A program made the position numbers and the translations under genes. Positions 1 to 9,126 of a stretch of DNA of 12,684 bases are shown piece after piece. The notes below the pieces were generated by a model, which saw nothing but the letters and a program-made list of their open reading frames with translations, was not told the DNA's origin and ran no database searches. Numbering within the stretch: position 1 is the stretch's first letter; each line of letters begins with the position of its first letter. The DNA comes from Chloroflexi bacterium RBG_16_70_13 (GTDB lineage Bacteria; Chloroflexota; Limnocylindria; Limnocylindrales; CSP1-4), in contig MGOD01000022.1 in NCBI GenBank assembly GCA_001795245.1, forward strand, positions 5,892 to 18,575, given 5' to 3'.

Positions 1-773
1 ACCGGGACCTCGGCCGTCGGGACCAGGTACAGGTCGTCGCGGGTGACGACATACATCTGGTCTTCCTTGTCCGGGATCTGGCCGGTTCCGCGAGCGGAGG
101 CCTGGTTCACGACGACCGGCGGCCAGACCTCGAGGAAGCCGTTCTCGCGGGTATGGACGTCGAGGCACCAGCTGATGATGGCCCGCTGGAGGGCGCTGCC
201 GGCGCCTTTGTAGACCGGGAAGCCAGACCCTGTGATCTTCGCGCCGCGGGCGAGGTCGATGATGTCGAGGGCCTCGGCGACCTCCCAGTGCGGCTTGCGC
301 TCCCAGGTGGCGCCGCCGGCCACGGCATCAGCGCCGACCTCGCCGTGGAGCGGCTGGACGCGGGGCAGCAGCTCCCCCCACGTCCGGACCGTGACGTTCG
401 CCTCCTCGCCCCCGATCGGGATGTCGAGCTCGGCCGGGTTGGGGATCCGGAGGAGGAGGTCCCCGATCAGCGCCTCGACCTCTACGAGCTCGGCGTCGAT
501 GGCGGTCAGCCGCTCCCCGATCTCGACCGAGCGGGCCCGGAGCGCGGCGACCTCAGGGCCCTCGGGCCTGGCCCCGCCCTTGATCGCCTCGCCGATCGAC
601 TTCGACGCCGTGTTCCGCTCGGCCCGCAGGGCGTCGCCCTCGCCCTGGAGGGCCCGGCGGCGCGCGTCCGCCTCGAGGGCGGCGTCGACGAGCGCGGGAT
701 CCTCGCCCTTGTCACGGGCGCCCTTCCGGATCGCGTCCGGCTCCTCCCGAAGCCGCGCCAGGCCAACGCTCAT
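1..773 (-). CDS. serS: Seryl-tRNA synthetase, N-terminal 257 residues (cut by window edge)
   Basis: Class II aminoacyl-tRNA synthetase that charges tRNA-Ser (and tRNA-Sec) with serine in the cytoplasm. The ATG is at 773 and the frame stays open to the left edge, giving 257 of the usual ~425 residues. Residues 1-100 are the charged helical arm (coiled-coil) that grips the tRNA-Ser long variable arm. The core then begins, with a 'RKPHWEVAEALDIID' stretch, the motif 1 region 'GSGFPVYKGAGSALQRAI' and, at the edge, 'DLYLVPTAEVP', the conserved segment just before motif 2. Motifs 2 and 3 lie outside the window. The start codon overlaps the lysS stop (ATGA), and a full AGGAGGT Shine-Dalgarno lies 5 nt upstream, so this start is firm. 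It is probably co-transcribed with lysS. Nothing suggests a pseudogene. Confidence 0.96.
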   Translation of the reverse strand, partial: MSVGLARLREEPDAIRKGARDKGEDPALVDAALEADARRRALQGEGDALRAERNTASKSIGEAIKGGARPEGPEVAALRARSVEIGERLTAIDAELVEVEALIGDLLLRIPNPAELDIPIGGEEANVTVRTWGELLPRVQPLHGEVGADAVAGGATWERKPHWEVAEALDIIDLARGAKITGSGFPVYKGAGSALQRAIISWCLDVHTRENGFLEVWPPVVVNQASARGTGQIPDKEDQMYVVTRDDLYLVPTAEVP

Positions 774-2392
774 GCGCCACCTCCTGCGGGTGACATCGTC
801 GCATCCGCGGCCGCCGCTTCGCGCAGCCGGGCCGCGACGAAGCCCCGATCGAGGCTGGCGAGGAGCCAGCCGGCCCGGGGGCCGTTGGGGCGACCGAGGA
901 AGGCCAGGTAGAGGGCCGCGAAGGCCCGCCCCGGCGGCAGGCCGACGCCGGCCGCGGTCGAGAAGATCGTTGCCTGCCAATCATCGCCGCCGCTCGGCTG
1001 GCCCGCTCCGCCGGCGGCCGCGACGAGCGCGGCGAGGAACGACCGCTGGTCCAGATCGAGCGTCCTGGCCTCGTCCGGAAGAGCCTCGTGGACGGACATG
1101 CGGGCGCGATCCGGGGCGTACGCCGCGAGCCAGGCCCGGGCGGCCGCGAGCCGCTCATCGAGGACCGCCCGCTCGCGGAGGGTCAGGGGGCTGCCCTTCT
1201 CGGCTGCCATGAGGGCGGGGATGTCGGCGCCGGGGACCTGGACGAGGAAGGCGAGGTGGGCGAAGCTCGGCCGGAAGGCCGTGGCCTCGGCCTCGATGTC
1301 GGCCGCCGGGTCGAGCAGGGCATACCTGAAGATCGAGGCGGAGCCCGGCGGCAGCTCGCCCTTCACCGGCCGTCCGGCGGTCGCGTCGGCCAGCCTGTCG
1401 AACTCGTCGAACAGCCGGGGGATGGCGTCCGTGCCCTCCGGATCGAACTCGATGGCGTGGTTCGGGCGGGGCCGGATGAAGAGCGTCCGGAGCTGCTCGG
1501 GGGGGATGGCCTCGACGATGCGGTGGGCGGCGGCGCCGCGACCCTTGGAGGTCGACATCTTGCGGCCGCCGATGTTCAGGAACTCGTACGGGACGTTGAT
1601 CGGCGGCTCGCGCTCGAAGACCTCGCGGGCGATCGCGTCGGAGCGGTCGCGCGAGCCTCCGGCCGTGGCGAGGTCCTTGCCGCACGGCTCGATCGTCACC
1701 CCGAAGAGGCTCCACTGGGCTGCCCACTCGAGGTTCCAGGGCAGCTTGGCGCGGCCGCCGAACGGGGCGACCCAGCCGGAGGTCCCGCAGCCGTGGGCCC
1801 ACTGGACGAGGTCCTTGCGGCACTCGTAGTAGACCCGGTCGCCGTCCCACTTCGTGACGATCGTCGTGCCCACCCGCCCGCACGTCTCGCAGATCACCAG
1901 GACCGGGTGCCAGGTGTCCGGATGCTGGACGTTCGAGACCCGGCGGTAGAGGTCGCGGACGACATGCGCCCGATCGAGGGCCTGCTGGATGTAGGGGTCC
2001 ATGTCCCCGGTGTTGTAGATGTCGCTCATCCAGTAGTAGCGGCTGGGGTGGATGCCGAGGTCGGCGAAGAGGTCGATGAAGGTCTGGGCGTGATGGCGGG
2101 CGTACGAGGCGTGGCCGTCCTCGATCTGGTCGGGGATGTGGGCGAGAGGCACGCCCATGTAGCGCTCGACGGCGTCCGGCGTGAGGAGCGCCTGGGCGTC
2201 CATCGCGTCGAGGTCGTCGACGCCGTAGAGGAGCGTCGTCTCGTGGCCCGAGGCCCGCAGCGCCCGGGTGATGACGTCGAGGATGACCGGGCCGCGGAGG
2301 CTCCCGACGTTGACGGTGCCGGACGGGGTCTTCGAGTCGTTGACGACCTGCGGGCCGGAAACCCGCGCCGCCAGCTCGTCAGCCCATTCCAT
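770..2392 (-). CDS. lysS: Lysyl-tRNA synthetase, class I (archaeal/LysRS1 type)
   Basis: Attaches lysine to tRNA-Lys. At 540 residues it matches the class I (Rossmann-fold) LysRS1 family, not the class II enzyme usual in bacteria. Visible landmarks are the 'TPSG' HIGH region at residues 22-34, a zinc-ribbon-like cysteine cluster (C168, C171, C191, C202), 'KLPWNLEWAAQW' at 216-227, 'GKD' at 238-240 followed by 'GGSRD', and the KMSKS loop 'KMSTSKG' at 278-284. A helical anticodon-binding C-terminus ends in 'GPRAGWLLASLDRGFVAARL'. Two normally conserved histidines are changed: the HIGH motif reads N28-V-G-S, and the GKDH motif reads GKD-L241. The ATG at 2392 has AGGAG 11 nt upstream (2404-2408). 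The stop codon overlaps the serS start. Symbol could also be lysK. Whether this enzyme is the organism's sole LysRS cannot be told from this window. Confidence 0.93.
   Translation of the reverse strand: MEWADELAARVSGPQVVNDSKTPSGTVNVGSLRGPVILDVITRALRASGHETTLLYGVDDLDAMDAQALLTPDAVERYMGVPLAHIPDQIEDGHASYARHHAQTFIDLFADLGIHPSRYYWMSDIYNTGDMDPYIQQALDRAHVVRDLYRRVSNVQHPDTWHPVLVICETCGRVGTTIVTKWDGDRVYYECRKDLVQWAHGCGTSGWVAPFGGRAKLPWNLEWAAQWSLFGVTIEPCGKDLATAGGSRDRSDAIAREVFEREPPINVPYEFLNIGGRKMSTSKGRGAAAHRIVEAIPPEQLRTLFIRPRPNHAIEFDPEGTDAIPRLFDEFDRLADATAGRPVKGELPPGSASIFRYALLDPAADIEAEATAFRPSFAHLAFLVQVPGADIPALMAAEKGSPLTLRERAVLDERLAAARAWLAAYAPDRARMSVHEALPDEARTLDLDQRSFLAALVAAAGGAGQPSGGDDWQATIFSTAAGVGLPPGRAFAALYLAFLGRPNGPRAGWLLASLDRGFVAARLREAAAADATMSPAGGGA
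779..785 (-). promoter_or_regulatory. Consensus Shine-Dalgarno of serS
   Basis: Minus-strand AGGAGGT ends 5 nt before the serS ATG and lies inside the last codons of lysS. It is the strongest ribosome-binding site in the window. It fixes the serS start and suggests serS translation is efficient on its own as well as coupled to lysS through the 4-nt overlap. Confidence 0.85.
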
Positions 2393-2430
2393 CGGTCCGC
2401 TCGCTCCTGGTCATGTGCCCGGGCGTCGCT

Positions 2431-2453
2431 CCGGACTTCGAGCGTCGAACCGG
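2431..2453 (-). other. Bulged inverted repeat between greA and lysS
   Basis: CCGG (2431-2434) pairs with CCGG (2450-2453), and TTCGA (2437-2441) with TCGAA (2445-2449). This gives 9 bp with a 2-nt bulge and a 3-nt loop in the 71-bp gap downstream of greA. No T-run follows on the minus strand, so a classical intrinsic terminator is not supported. It could be a processing or pausing hairpin, or chance in GC-rich DNA. Confidence 0.35.
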
Positions 2454-2463
2454 GTGCTCTGTC

Positions 2464-2928
2464 CTAGCTGATCCCGACGATCGTGTACGAGATGTCGCCG
2501 GCGGGGACCTGCACGGAGATCACCTCGCCCTTCTTGCGCCCGAGCAGTGCCCGTCCGACCGGGCTCTCATTGCTGATCCGGCCCTCGGTGGGGCGGGCCT
2601 CGGTCGAGCCGACGATCGTGAACGATTCCTTGCCGTCCGGACCGTCCACCTTGACCGTCGAGCCGATCTGGACCATCTCGATCGAGTGGTTCTCGTCGAT
2701 GATCGTGGCGTTCTTGATGAGCGCCTCGAGGGTCTGGATCCGGCCCTCCACGAAGGCCTGCTCGTTCTTGGCGTCCTCGTACTCGGCGTTCTCGCTGAGA
2801 TCGCCGTGCTCCTTGGCGTCATGGATCCGCTGGGCGATCTCGGGACGGCGCACGGACACCATCTCCTCGAGCTCCCTGCGGAGCTTCTCGAGACCGTCGC
2901 GGGAGATGTAGGTGGGCTTGTTGTTCAC
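2464..2928 (-). CDS. greA: Transcription elongation factor GreA
   Basis: Binds the RNA polymerase secondary channel and stimulates cleavage of backtracked RNA, rescuing stalled elongation complexes. The 154 residues match the family length. Residues 1-75 form the antiparallel coiled coil, with the tip 'HGDLSENAEYEDAKNEQ' carrying the metal-coordinating acids D43 and E46. Residues 80-154 form the FKBP-like globular domain ('IGSTVKV', 'ISNESPVGRALLG', 'GEVISVQVPAG'). The start is GTG at 2928; an in-frame stop 36 nt upstream (2962-2964) rules out much extension. No good Shine-Dalgarno precedes it, which is unusual for the window. A strong promoter at 3064-3092 predicts a leader of about 130 nt. 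lysS starts 71 nt downstream and may be read through from greA. Confidence 0.96.
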   Translation of the reverse strand: MNNKPTYISRDGLEKLRRELEEMVSVRRPEIAQRIHDAKEHGDLSENAEYEDAKNEQAFVEGRIQTLEALIKNATIIDENHSIEMVQIGSTVKVDGPDGKESFTIVGSTEARPTEGRISNESPVGRALLGRKKGEVISVQVPAGDISYTIVGIS

Positions 2929-3063
2929 GCGGATTCGGCCCCCGGGTGGGTGTGCCCCGAGTCACCGCGGCTGCGGGTCGGCGAGGCAGGAGCGATCTGG
3001 ATAAACAAGAGAACCCCAGCTGTCCACGGGTCCCCCGCGGGCTGGAGTTCGAGCCGGGCGCGT

Positions 3064-3092
3064 AGCCTAGCGCTCCCTCCCCGGAGTGTCAA
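3064..3092 (-). promoter_or_regulatory. Sigma-70-type promoter for greA (possibly greA-lysS-serS)
   Basis: Minus-strand TTGACA (3087-3092, a perfect -35) is separated by exactly 17 bp from TAGGCT (3064-3069), a -10 with four consensus bases. It points toward greA and predicts a start near 3057. Such a good match is uncommon by chance in DNA this GC-rich. Confidence 0.7.
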
Positions 3093-3124
3093 AGCCTCGC
3101 GGCGGCTCCTGTGAACGGCGCGTC

Positions 3125-3194
3125 CCCTCGACGGCTCACCCGTCGCCGGATCATTCCTCGCGGGCTGGGCCCTCGACGGCTCACCCCTTGCCGG
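3125..3194 (-). repeat. 25-bp imperfect direct repeat spanning the argR stop codon
   Basis: Copies at 3125-3149 and 3170-3194 differ at only about three positions and are offset by 45 bp. The right copy contains the last argR codons and stop (3181-3183); the left copy is a duplicate downstream with an equivalent TGA (3136-3138). The offset is a multiple of three, so reading frame is conserved. Most likely a local duplication. The remaining greA-argR spacer (2929-3180) holds only this repeat and the greA promoter. Confidence 0.75.
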
Positions 3195-3651
3195 TGAGAT
3201 GGAGGAGGCGGCGCTTCACGCGTTGGAGGGCGGCCCGGTCGGTGGCGGCGACGAAGACCGTGTCATCGCCGGCGATCGAGCCCGCGACCTCCGGCCAGCG
3301 GGCCCGGTCGAGGGCTGCGGCGATCGGGTGGGCCGAGCCCGGCAGCGTCTTGACGACGAGGAGGAGTCCGGCCTCGCGGATCTCGACCGGGAGGTCATGG
3401 AAGAGGCGTCGCAGGCGATCCTCGCCTGAGACCTCGGCCTCCACGAGGCGGGGCGGGAGAGCGTAGACGTGGGCTCCGTCGCGGACCATCTTGACGAGGC
3501 CCAACTCCGCGACGTCCCGGGAGATCGTGGCCTGGGTCGTCCGGAAACCACGCTCCCTGAGGGCGGCGGCCAGCTCCTGCTGGGTCCGGATGAGCCGCTG
3601 CTCGACGAGGTCGCGGATCGCCCGCTGGCGAAGCTGCTTCATGACTTCCAT
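3181..3651 (-). CDS. argR: Arginine repressor ArgR
   Basis: Hexameric, arginine-responsive transcription factor that represses arginine biosynthesis and in many bacteria activates catabolism. It has 156 residues, the normal length. The N-terminal winged helix covers residues 5-70, with 'TTQATISRDVAELGLVK' (38-54) as the recognition region. The C-terminal oligomerisation and arginine-binding domain covers 80-156, with 'LPGSAHPIAAALD' (103-115) and 'AGSIAGDDTVFVA' (123-135), where D129 and D130 match the arginine-binding aspartates. Another ATG lies at 3642 with GGAAG just before it and could be the true start. The gene begins 15 nt after uppP, so it is probably in the hppA-uppP-argR operon. 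No arginine biosynthesis gene and no clear AT-rich ARG box is in the window. Confidence 0.95.
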   Translation of the reverse strand: MEVMKQLRQRAIRDLVEQRLIRTQQELAAALRERGFRTTQATISRDVAELGLVKMVRDGAHVYALPPRLVEAEVSGEDRLRRLFHDLPVEIREAGLLLVVKTLPGSAHPIAAALDRARWPEVAGSIAGDDTVFVAATDRAALQRVKRRLLHLTGKG

Positions 3652-3666
3652 CGCGGCGGCCCCGGC

Positions 3667-4512
3667 CTATACCGCCCGGTCCCAGAGCCCGAGCCAGGCG
3701 ACCACGACGACGCCCGCCAGGACGAGCCGGTAGACGATGAAGATGGTGGTGGGATGGGTTCGCAGGAAGCGGAGCAGGATCGCGATCGCGGCGAACCCCG
3801 CCACGACCGCGGCGATCATGCCGGCCACGAGCGGCGCGACCTGGACGTCGACGCCGGCCTCCCCGGTGAGGAGCTTGCGCGTCTCGTAAGCGCCTGCCCC
3901 GGCCGTGATCGGGGTCGCCATGAGGAAGCTGAAACGGGCCGCAGCCTCACGGTCCAGGCCGGCGAAGAGGCCGGCCGAGATCGAGATCCCGGATCGGCTG
4001 ATGCCGGGCACGAGGGCCAGCGCCTGGGCGACGCCGATACCGAGCGCGGCCCTGGCGGACACGTCGCTGATGGCGCGCGTCCGGCTGCCGACCCGCTCGG
4101 CGAGCCACAGGATGGCCGCGCCGACGACGAGCGTCACCGCCACGAGGCGGGCCTCACGAAACGCGGTCTCGATGAGGTCGTTGAGGAGCAGGCCGACGAT
4201 GACCGCCGGGATCGTCGAGAGCGCCAGCAGCCACGCCAGTCGCCGGTCCGGATCGCCTCCGATTGACCGATCCCGGATCGACGCGAACCACGCTGGGACG
4301 AGCCGCAGCCAGTCGGCCCGGAAGAAGGCGAGCAGCGCGAGGAGCGTTCCGAGATGGAGCATCACGCTGAAGGCGAGGCTCTCGATGAACGGGTCGTCCC
4401 AGCCCAGGAGGGCCGGGACGATGATGAGGTGGCCGGAGCTGGACACCGGCAGGAACTCCGTCAGTCCCTGCACGACCCCCATCACGATGGCCTGGATGAG
4501 CTGATCCATCAC
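3667..4512 (-). CDS. uppP: Undecaprenyl-diphosphatase UppP/BacA
   Basis: Integral membrane phosphatase that turns undecaprenyl diphosphate into undecaprenyl phosphate, the carrier for peptidoglycan and other surface polymers; it can confer bacitracin tolerance. The 281 residues fit the family and are strongly hydrophobic with about eight membrane segments. The signature 'QGLTEFLPVSSSGH' sits at residues 15-28 (E19, S25, H28) and 'PGISRSG' at 169-175 (R173). Q15 stands where E. coli has E17, a common variation in the family. The frame opens with GTG (4512) directly followed by ATG (4509); either could be the start, and both lack a good Shine-Dalgarno. It begins 30 nt after hppA, which suggests co-transcription and translational coupling. 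Confidence 0.95.
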   Translation of the reverse strand: MMDQLIQAIVMGVVQGLTEFLPVSSSGHLIIVPALLGWDDPFIESLAFSVMLHLGTLLALLAFFRADWLRLVPAWFASIRDRSIGGDPDRRLAWLLALSTIPAVIVGLLLNDLIETAFREARLVAVTLVVGAAILWLAERVGSRTRAISDVSARAALGIGVAQALALVPGISRSGISISAGLFAGLDREAAARFSFLMATPITAGAGAYETRKLLTGEAGVDVQVAPLVAGMIAAVVAGFAAIAILLRFLRTHPTTIFIVYRLVLAGVVVVAWLGLWDRAV

Positions 4513-4542
4513 TCAGGGCGCTCGGGCGGGACCGGTGCCCGC

Positions 4543-6753
<2,211 letters not shown>

Positions 6754-6767
6754 CGGGGTGGTCCGTT

Positions 6768-6772
6768 CCTCC
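6768..6772 (-). promoter_or_regulatory. Shine-Dalgarno of hppA
   Basis: Minus-strand GGAGG lies 14 nt before the hppA ATG. The spacing is long but the sequence match is good, and no better start codon lies nearby. Confidence 0.5.
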
Positions 6773-6917
6773 AGGTTCGTCGAGGTCGTCGTAGCGGGCG
6801 CGCGCCGGGCGCAGGCCGCCTGTCCGGGCGGACTCGGGGAGATCGGGCCGGGCGGCTCCGATCCGGGTGCGGGTACACGGGGCGCATCGCCGGACGGGGC
6901 CGTTCAGGCCGCGGCGG

Positions 6918-6947
6918 AGTGTATCAACTGCCGTTCGAACGGGTCAA
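6918..6947 (-). promoter_or_regulatory. hppA promoter with a 12-bp palindrome in the spacer
   Basis: Minus-strand TTGACC (6942-6947) is followed after 18 bp by TACACT (6918-6923), and the -10 is preceded by TG one base away (TGATACACT, an extended -10). It points toward hppA with a predicted leader of about 157 nt. Inside the spacer, 6931-6942 reads CCGTTCGAACGG, a perfect palindrome that also touches the last base of the -35. That is where a repressor dimer would block polymerase. The regulator is unknown. Confidence 0.6.
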
Positions 6948-6991
6948 ATCCGGGCGGCGCTGCGGACGATGCATGCAGCCTCGGGCCGGCC

Positions 6992-9058
6992 TCACGGCAG
7001 CCAGCGGGCATAGGCCCCGTCGGCCGAGAGCTGCCGGGCGACCCCTGTCGACAGGTCGAGGGCCCAGATCCCGTCGGCGTGGTCGGGCTGCGCCAGGGAC
7101 GTCCGCCCGATCAGCAGCGTCCCGCCGTCGGGTGAGAAGGTCGGCCAGCGATCGTCGAAGCGAGCGTCCGGGGTAAAGCGAGTCAGGGTGATCGAGGCCG
7201 CCGACAGGAGGCCGATCCCGGCAGCCTCGTCGCCGGAGCCGGAGAGGGTCATCGCGATCGAGCCGTCGGGGCCGACCGAGATCGGGCCGACTGCGCCCCC
7301 CGTGCCCTCGAGCCTGTGGGCGCTGCCGTCCGGGGCGATCGCCCAAAGGGCCGGGCCGTCGGTCGCGGAGCCGCCGTCGGCCGGCGCCGCCGCGAGGATG
7401 AACGCCTCGTGGCGCGGCGACCAGGCCGCCGCCGCATCGGTGACGAGCGGGACCCGGACGGCGACGCCGAGGAACGGATCGGGACCGATCTCGAGCGTCA
7501 GGACCTCGCCGCCGGCGGTCACGATGATCGCGAAGCGCCCGGTCGGGTCGAAGGCCGAGCGGGCCATCCAGCCCGGCAATCCGTCCGTTCCGCCGATCCC
7601 CTCGCCGCCCAGGCCCGCGGATCCGAGCTCCGGCGCCCCGCGGTCGACAAGCTGGAGCTCCTCGCCGCCCGTGCCCGGCAGCGGCACGAGCCAGTAGCCG
7701 AGGTCGGTGCCGTCAACGCCGCGTCGCGCGACGATGAGGCGCCGGTCGTCGGGGCTGAAGACCGGCGCGTACTCGAACCGATCATCGGCCGTCAGCCTGA
7801 CGAGGTCCTCGCCGTCGCTGCCGACGACGCTCACGATGCCGCCCGCGGAATAGGCGACGCGCGAGCCGTCCCCGGTGGCATCGAAGCCGGAGACCGGGGC
7901 GAGCTCCGTCGTCAGCTGGCGGGGATTCGTGCCGTCCGGATTCATCAGCCAGACGTTGCGGACACCTGCCCGGGCGCTGAGGAAGGCGACCAGGTTCTGG
8001 CCCGACGCGGTCGGCGAGCCGGTCGTGAACGTCCAGCTGCGACCCGCGGCGACGGCTTCGGGATCATCCCGCCGGGCGACGGTCGGCTCGAGGGTGATGG
8101 CGTAGGTGGTGTGCGGCGCGAGCGGATCGTCGGGCACGAACAGGATCGTGTCCGCTTCCCCGGCGGCGGGCGGCGAGCCATCCGACGGCGCCAGGTCGTC
8201 GGCGATGCCGACGATCCGGACCTCACCGTCGACGCTCGGGGTGATGCGGAAGGCCGCCCGGGCGGTGTCGGGATCGATCGGCGCGTCGAAGCGGATCGCC
8301 ACCGGCGTCCGCACGCTGACCCCGGAGGCCCGGTCGGCCGGCACGATCTCGACCGCCGCGAGGCCGGCCGCGACCGTCGAGAAGTGGAGGATGAACGGCT
8401 CGCGCAGGCGATTGCCGCCGGTGTCGGCCGCACCCTGCCCGATCGTGAGGGTGTACGTGGTCCCGAAGCGGAGCCGGGAGTCGAACAGGAGGCGGACCCC
8501 CTCGCCGCTCCAGGACGCATGGAAGGTGGCCGGCGGTTCGATCCGGATCGCCGCCTCCACAGACGCCGTGTCCATGAGGCGGTCGAACTCGATGTCGACG
8601 ACCCCATCGACGGCGACGCCCGTGACGTCGTCCTGGGGCGCCGAGGTCACGACGAGCGGCGGCCCGACGGTCCGGAAGATCCATGGCTCGAGGGCGAGGC
8701 CGGCGACGTTCCCGACGAGGTCCTCGTAGCCGGCGTCGAGCCAGACCGAGAACTCGGTGTCGCCCGGCAGCTTCGCCGAGGGCGTGAAGATCGCGGTCGC
8801 ACCGTCCCAGGCGAAGGCGCCGGCGACGTACGGCTCGATCCGGAAGCGGGCTTCGACGGTGCTCGTCCTGACCGGCTCGCTGAACTCGACGTCGATCGCC
8901 GTGACCGTCTGGGCGATCCGCTCGTCGCCCGCCGGTGCGCTGAGCGAGATCTCGACGACTGCGGGGGCCTTGCGGTCGACGAGCGTCGCGTTGTAGAGCA
9001 CGAGGGCGAGCGCGACGAGCGCGACCGCGATGCTGACGAAGGAGATCAGCCGGCGCAT
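6992..9058 (-). CDS. Membrane-anchored Ig-like plus beta-propeller (TolB/PD40-like) protein
   Basis: No specific function is known. The 688-residue protein starts with 'MRRLISFVSIAVALVALALVLYN', written here as a short basic N-terminus then a hydrophobic helix (residues 1-23), a signal anchor or uncleaved signal. The rest is probably extracytoplasmic. Three successive bacterial Ig-like (Big_5/SbsA-like) domains follow, about 32-130, 131-230 and 233-347, each with 'V.I.F..P.D..T...A.RI.P' and closing 'FRT', 'FST' or 'FTTG' strands. From about 355 to the end come propeller blades with PD40-type repeats such as 'NVWLMNPDGTNPRQLT', 'APVFSPDDRRLIVAR' and 'WPTFSPDGGTLLIGR'. The frame opens with GTG codons at 9067 and 9064, but AGGCGG (9067-9072) sits 8 nt before the ATG at 9058, so that start is preferred. 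The gene is divergent from lepB; as an exported protein it might depend on the secretion machinery. It may bind or sense cell-surface polymer, but that is a guess. Confidence 0.85.
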   Translation of the reverse strand: MRRLISFVSIAVALVALALVLYNATLVDRKAPAVVEISLSAPAGDERIAQTVTAIDVEFSEPVRTSTVEARFRIEPYVAGAFAWDGATAIFTPSAKLPGDTEFSVWLDAGYEDLVGNVAGLALEPWIFRTVGPPLVVTSAPQDDVTGVAVDGVVDIEFDRLMDTASVEAAIRIEPPATFHASWSGEGVRLLFDSRLRFGTTYTLTIGQGAADTGGNRLREPFILHFSTVAAGLAAVEIVPADRASGVSVRTPVAIRFDAPIDPDTARAAFRITPSVDGEVRIVGIADDLAPSDGSPPAAGEADTILFVPDDPLAPHTTYAITLEPTVARRDDPEAVAAGRSWTFTTGSPTASGQNLVAFLSARAGVRNVWLMNPDGTNPRQLTTELAPVSGFDATGDGSRVAYSAGGIVSVVGSDGEDLVRLTADDRFEYAPVFSPDDRRLIVARRGVDGTDLGYWLVPLPGTGGEELQLVDRGAPELGSAGLGGEGIGGTDGLPGWMARSAFDPTGRFAIIVTAGGEVLTLEIGPDPFLGVAVRVPLVTDAAAAWSPRHEAFILAAAPADGGSATDGPALWAIAPDGSAHRLEGTGGAVGPISVGPDGSIAMTLSGSGDEAAGIGLLSAASITLTRFTPDARFDDRWPTFSPDGGTLLIGRTSLAQPDHADGIWALDLSTGVARQLSADGAYARWLP

Positions 9059-9095
9059 CCGCACCACCGCCTGGGAGAGCCGGTCACGGGGCGGG

Positions 9096-9104
9096 ACGAT
9101 AGCA
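9096..9104 (-). promoter_or_regulatory. Possible extended -10 for the propeller gene
   Basis: Minus-strand TGCTATCGT has TG one base before TATCGT (four of six consensus bases), about 38 nt upstream of the preferred ATG. No recognisable -35 is present at 16-18 bp. Weak support only. Confidence 0.3.
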
Positions 9105-9111
9105 CAGCCCC

Positions 9112-9117
9112 TATACT
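9112..9117 (+). promoter_or_regulatory. -10 element of lepB, implying a leaderless mRNA
   Basis: TATACT (five of six bases of TATAAT) ends 9 nt before the lepB GTG, so transcription should begin at or within a few bases of the start codon. No Shine-Dalgarno lies between it and the GTG. The -35 region (around 9089-9094) is a poor match. Confidence 0.5.
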
Positions 9118-9126
9118 CCGCTGCCT

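Noticed and set aside
2431..2453. Intrinsic terminator after greA
   Set aside because: The stem has a 2-nt bulge and no T-run follows; kept only as an inverted repeat.
1088..2467. 459-residue plus-strand open frame opposite lysS
   Set aside because: Low-complexity Gly/Val/Asp/Glu-rich shadow; lysS is clearly coding on the minus strand.
2929..3180. ARG box for ArgR in the spacer next to argR
   Set aside because: No AT-rich 18-bp imperfect palindrome of the ARG-box type was visible; the spacer is GC-rich apart from the promoter elements.
6931..6942. LexA/SOS box reading of the hppA palindrome
   Set aside because: The Gram-positive SOS box has GAAC and GTTC facing outward with four bases between; here the order is GTTCGAAC with no spacer.
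6959..6979. Hairpin (GCTGC/GCAGC) after the propeller gene as a terminator
   Set aside because: Only 5 bp with an 11-nt loop and no T-run on either strand.
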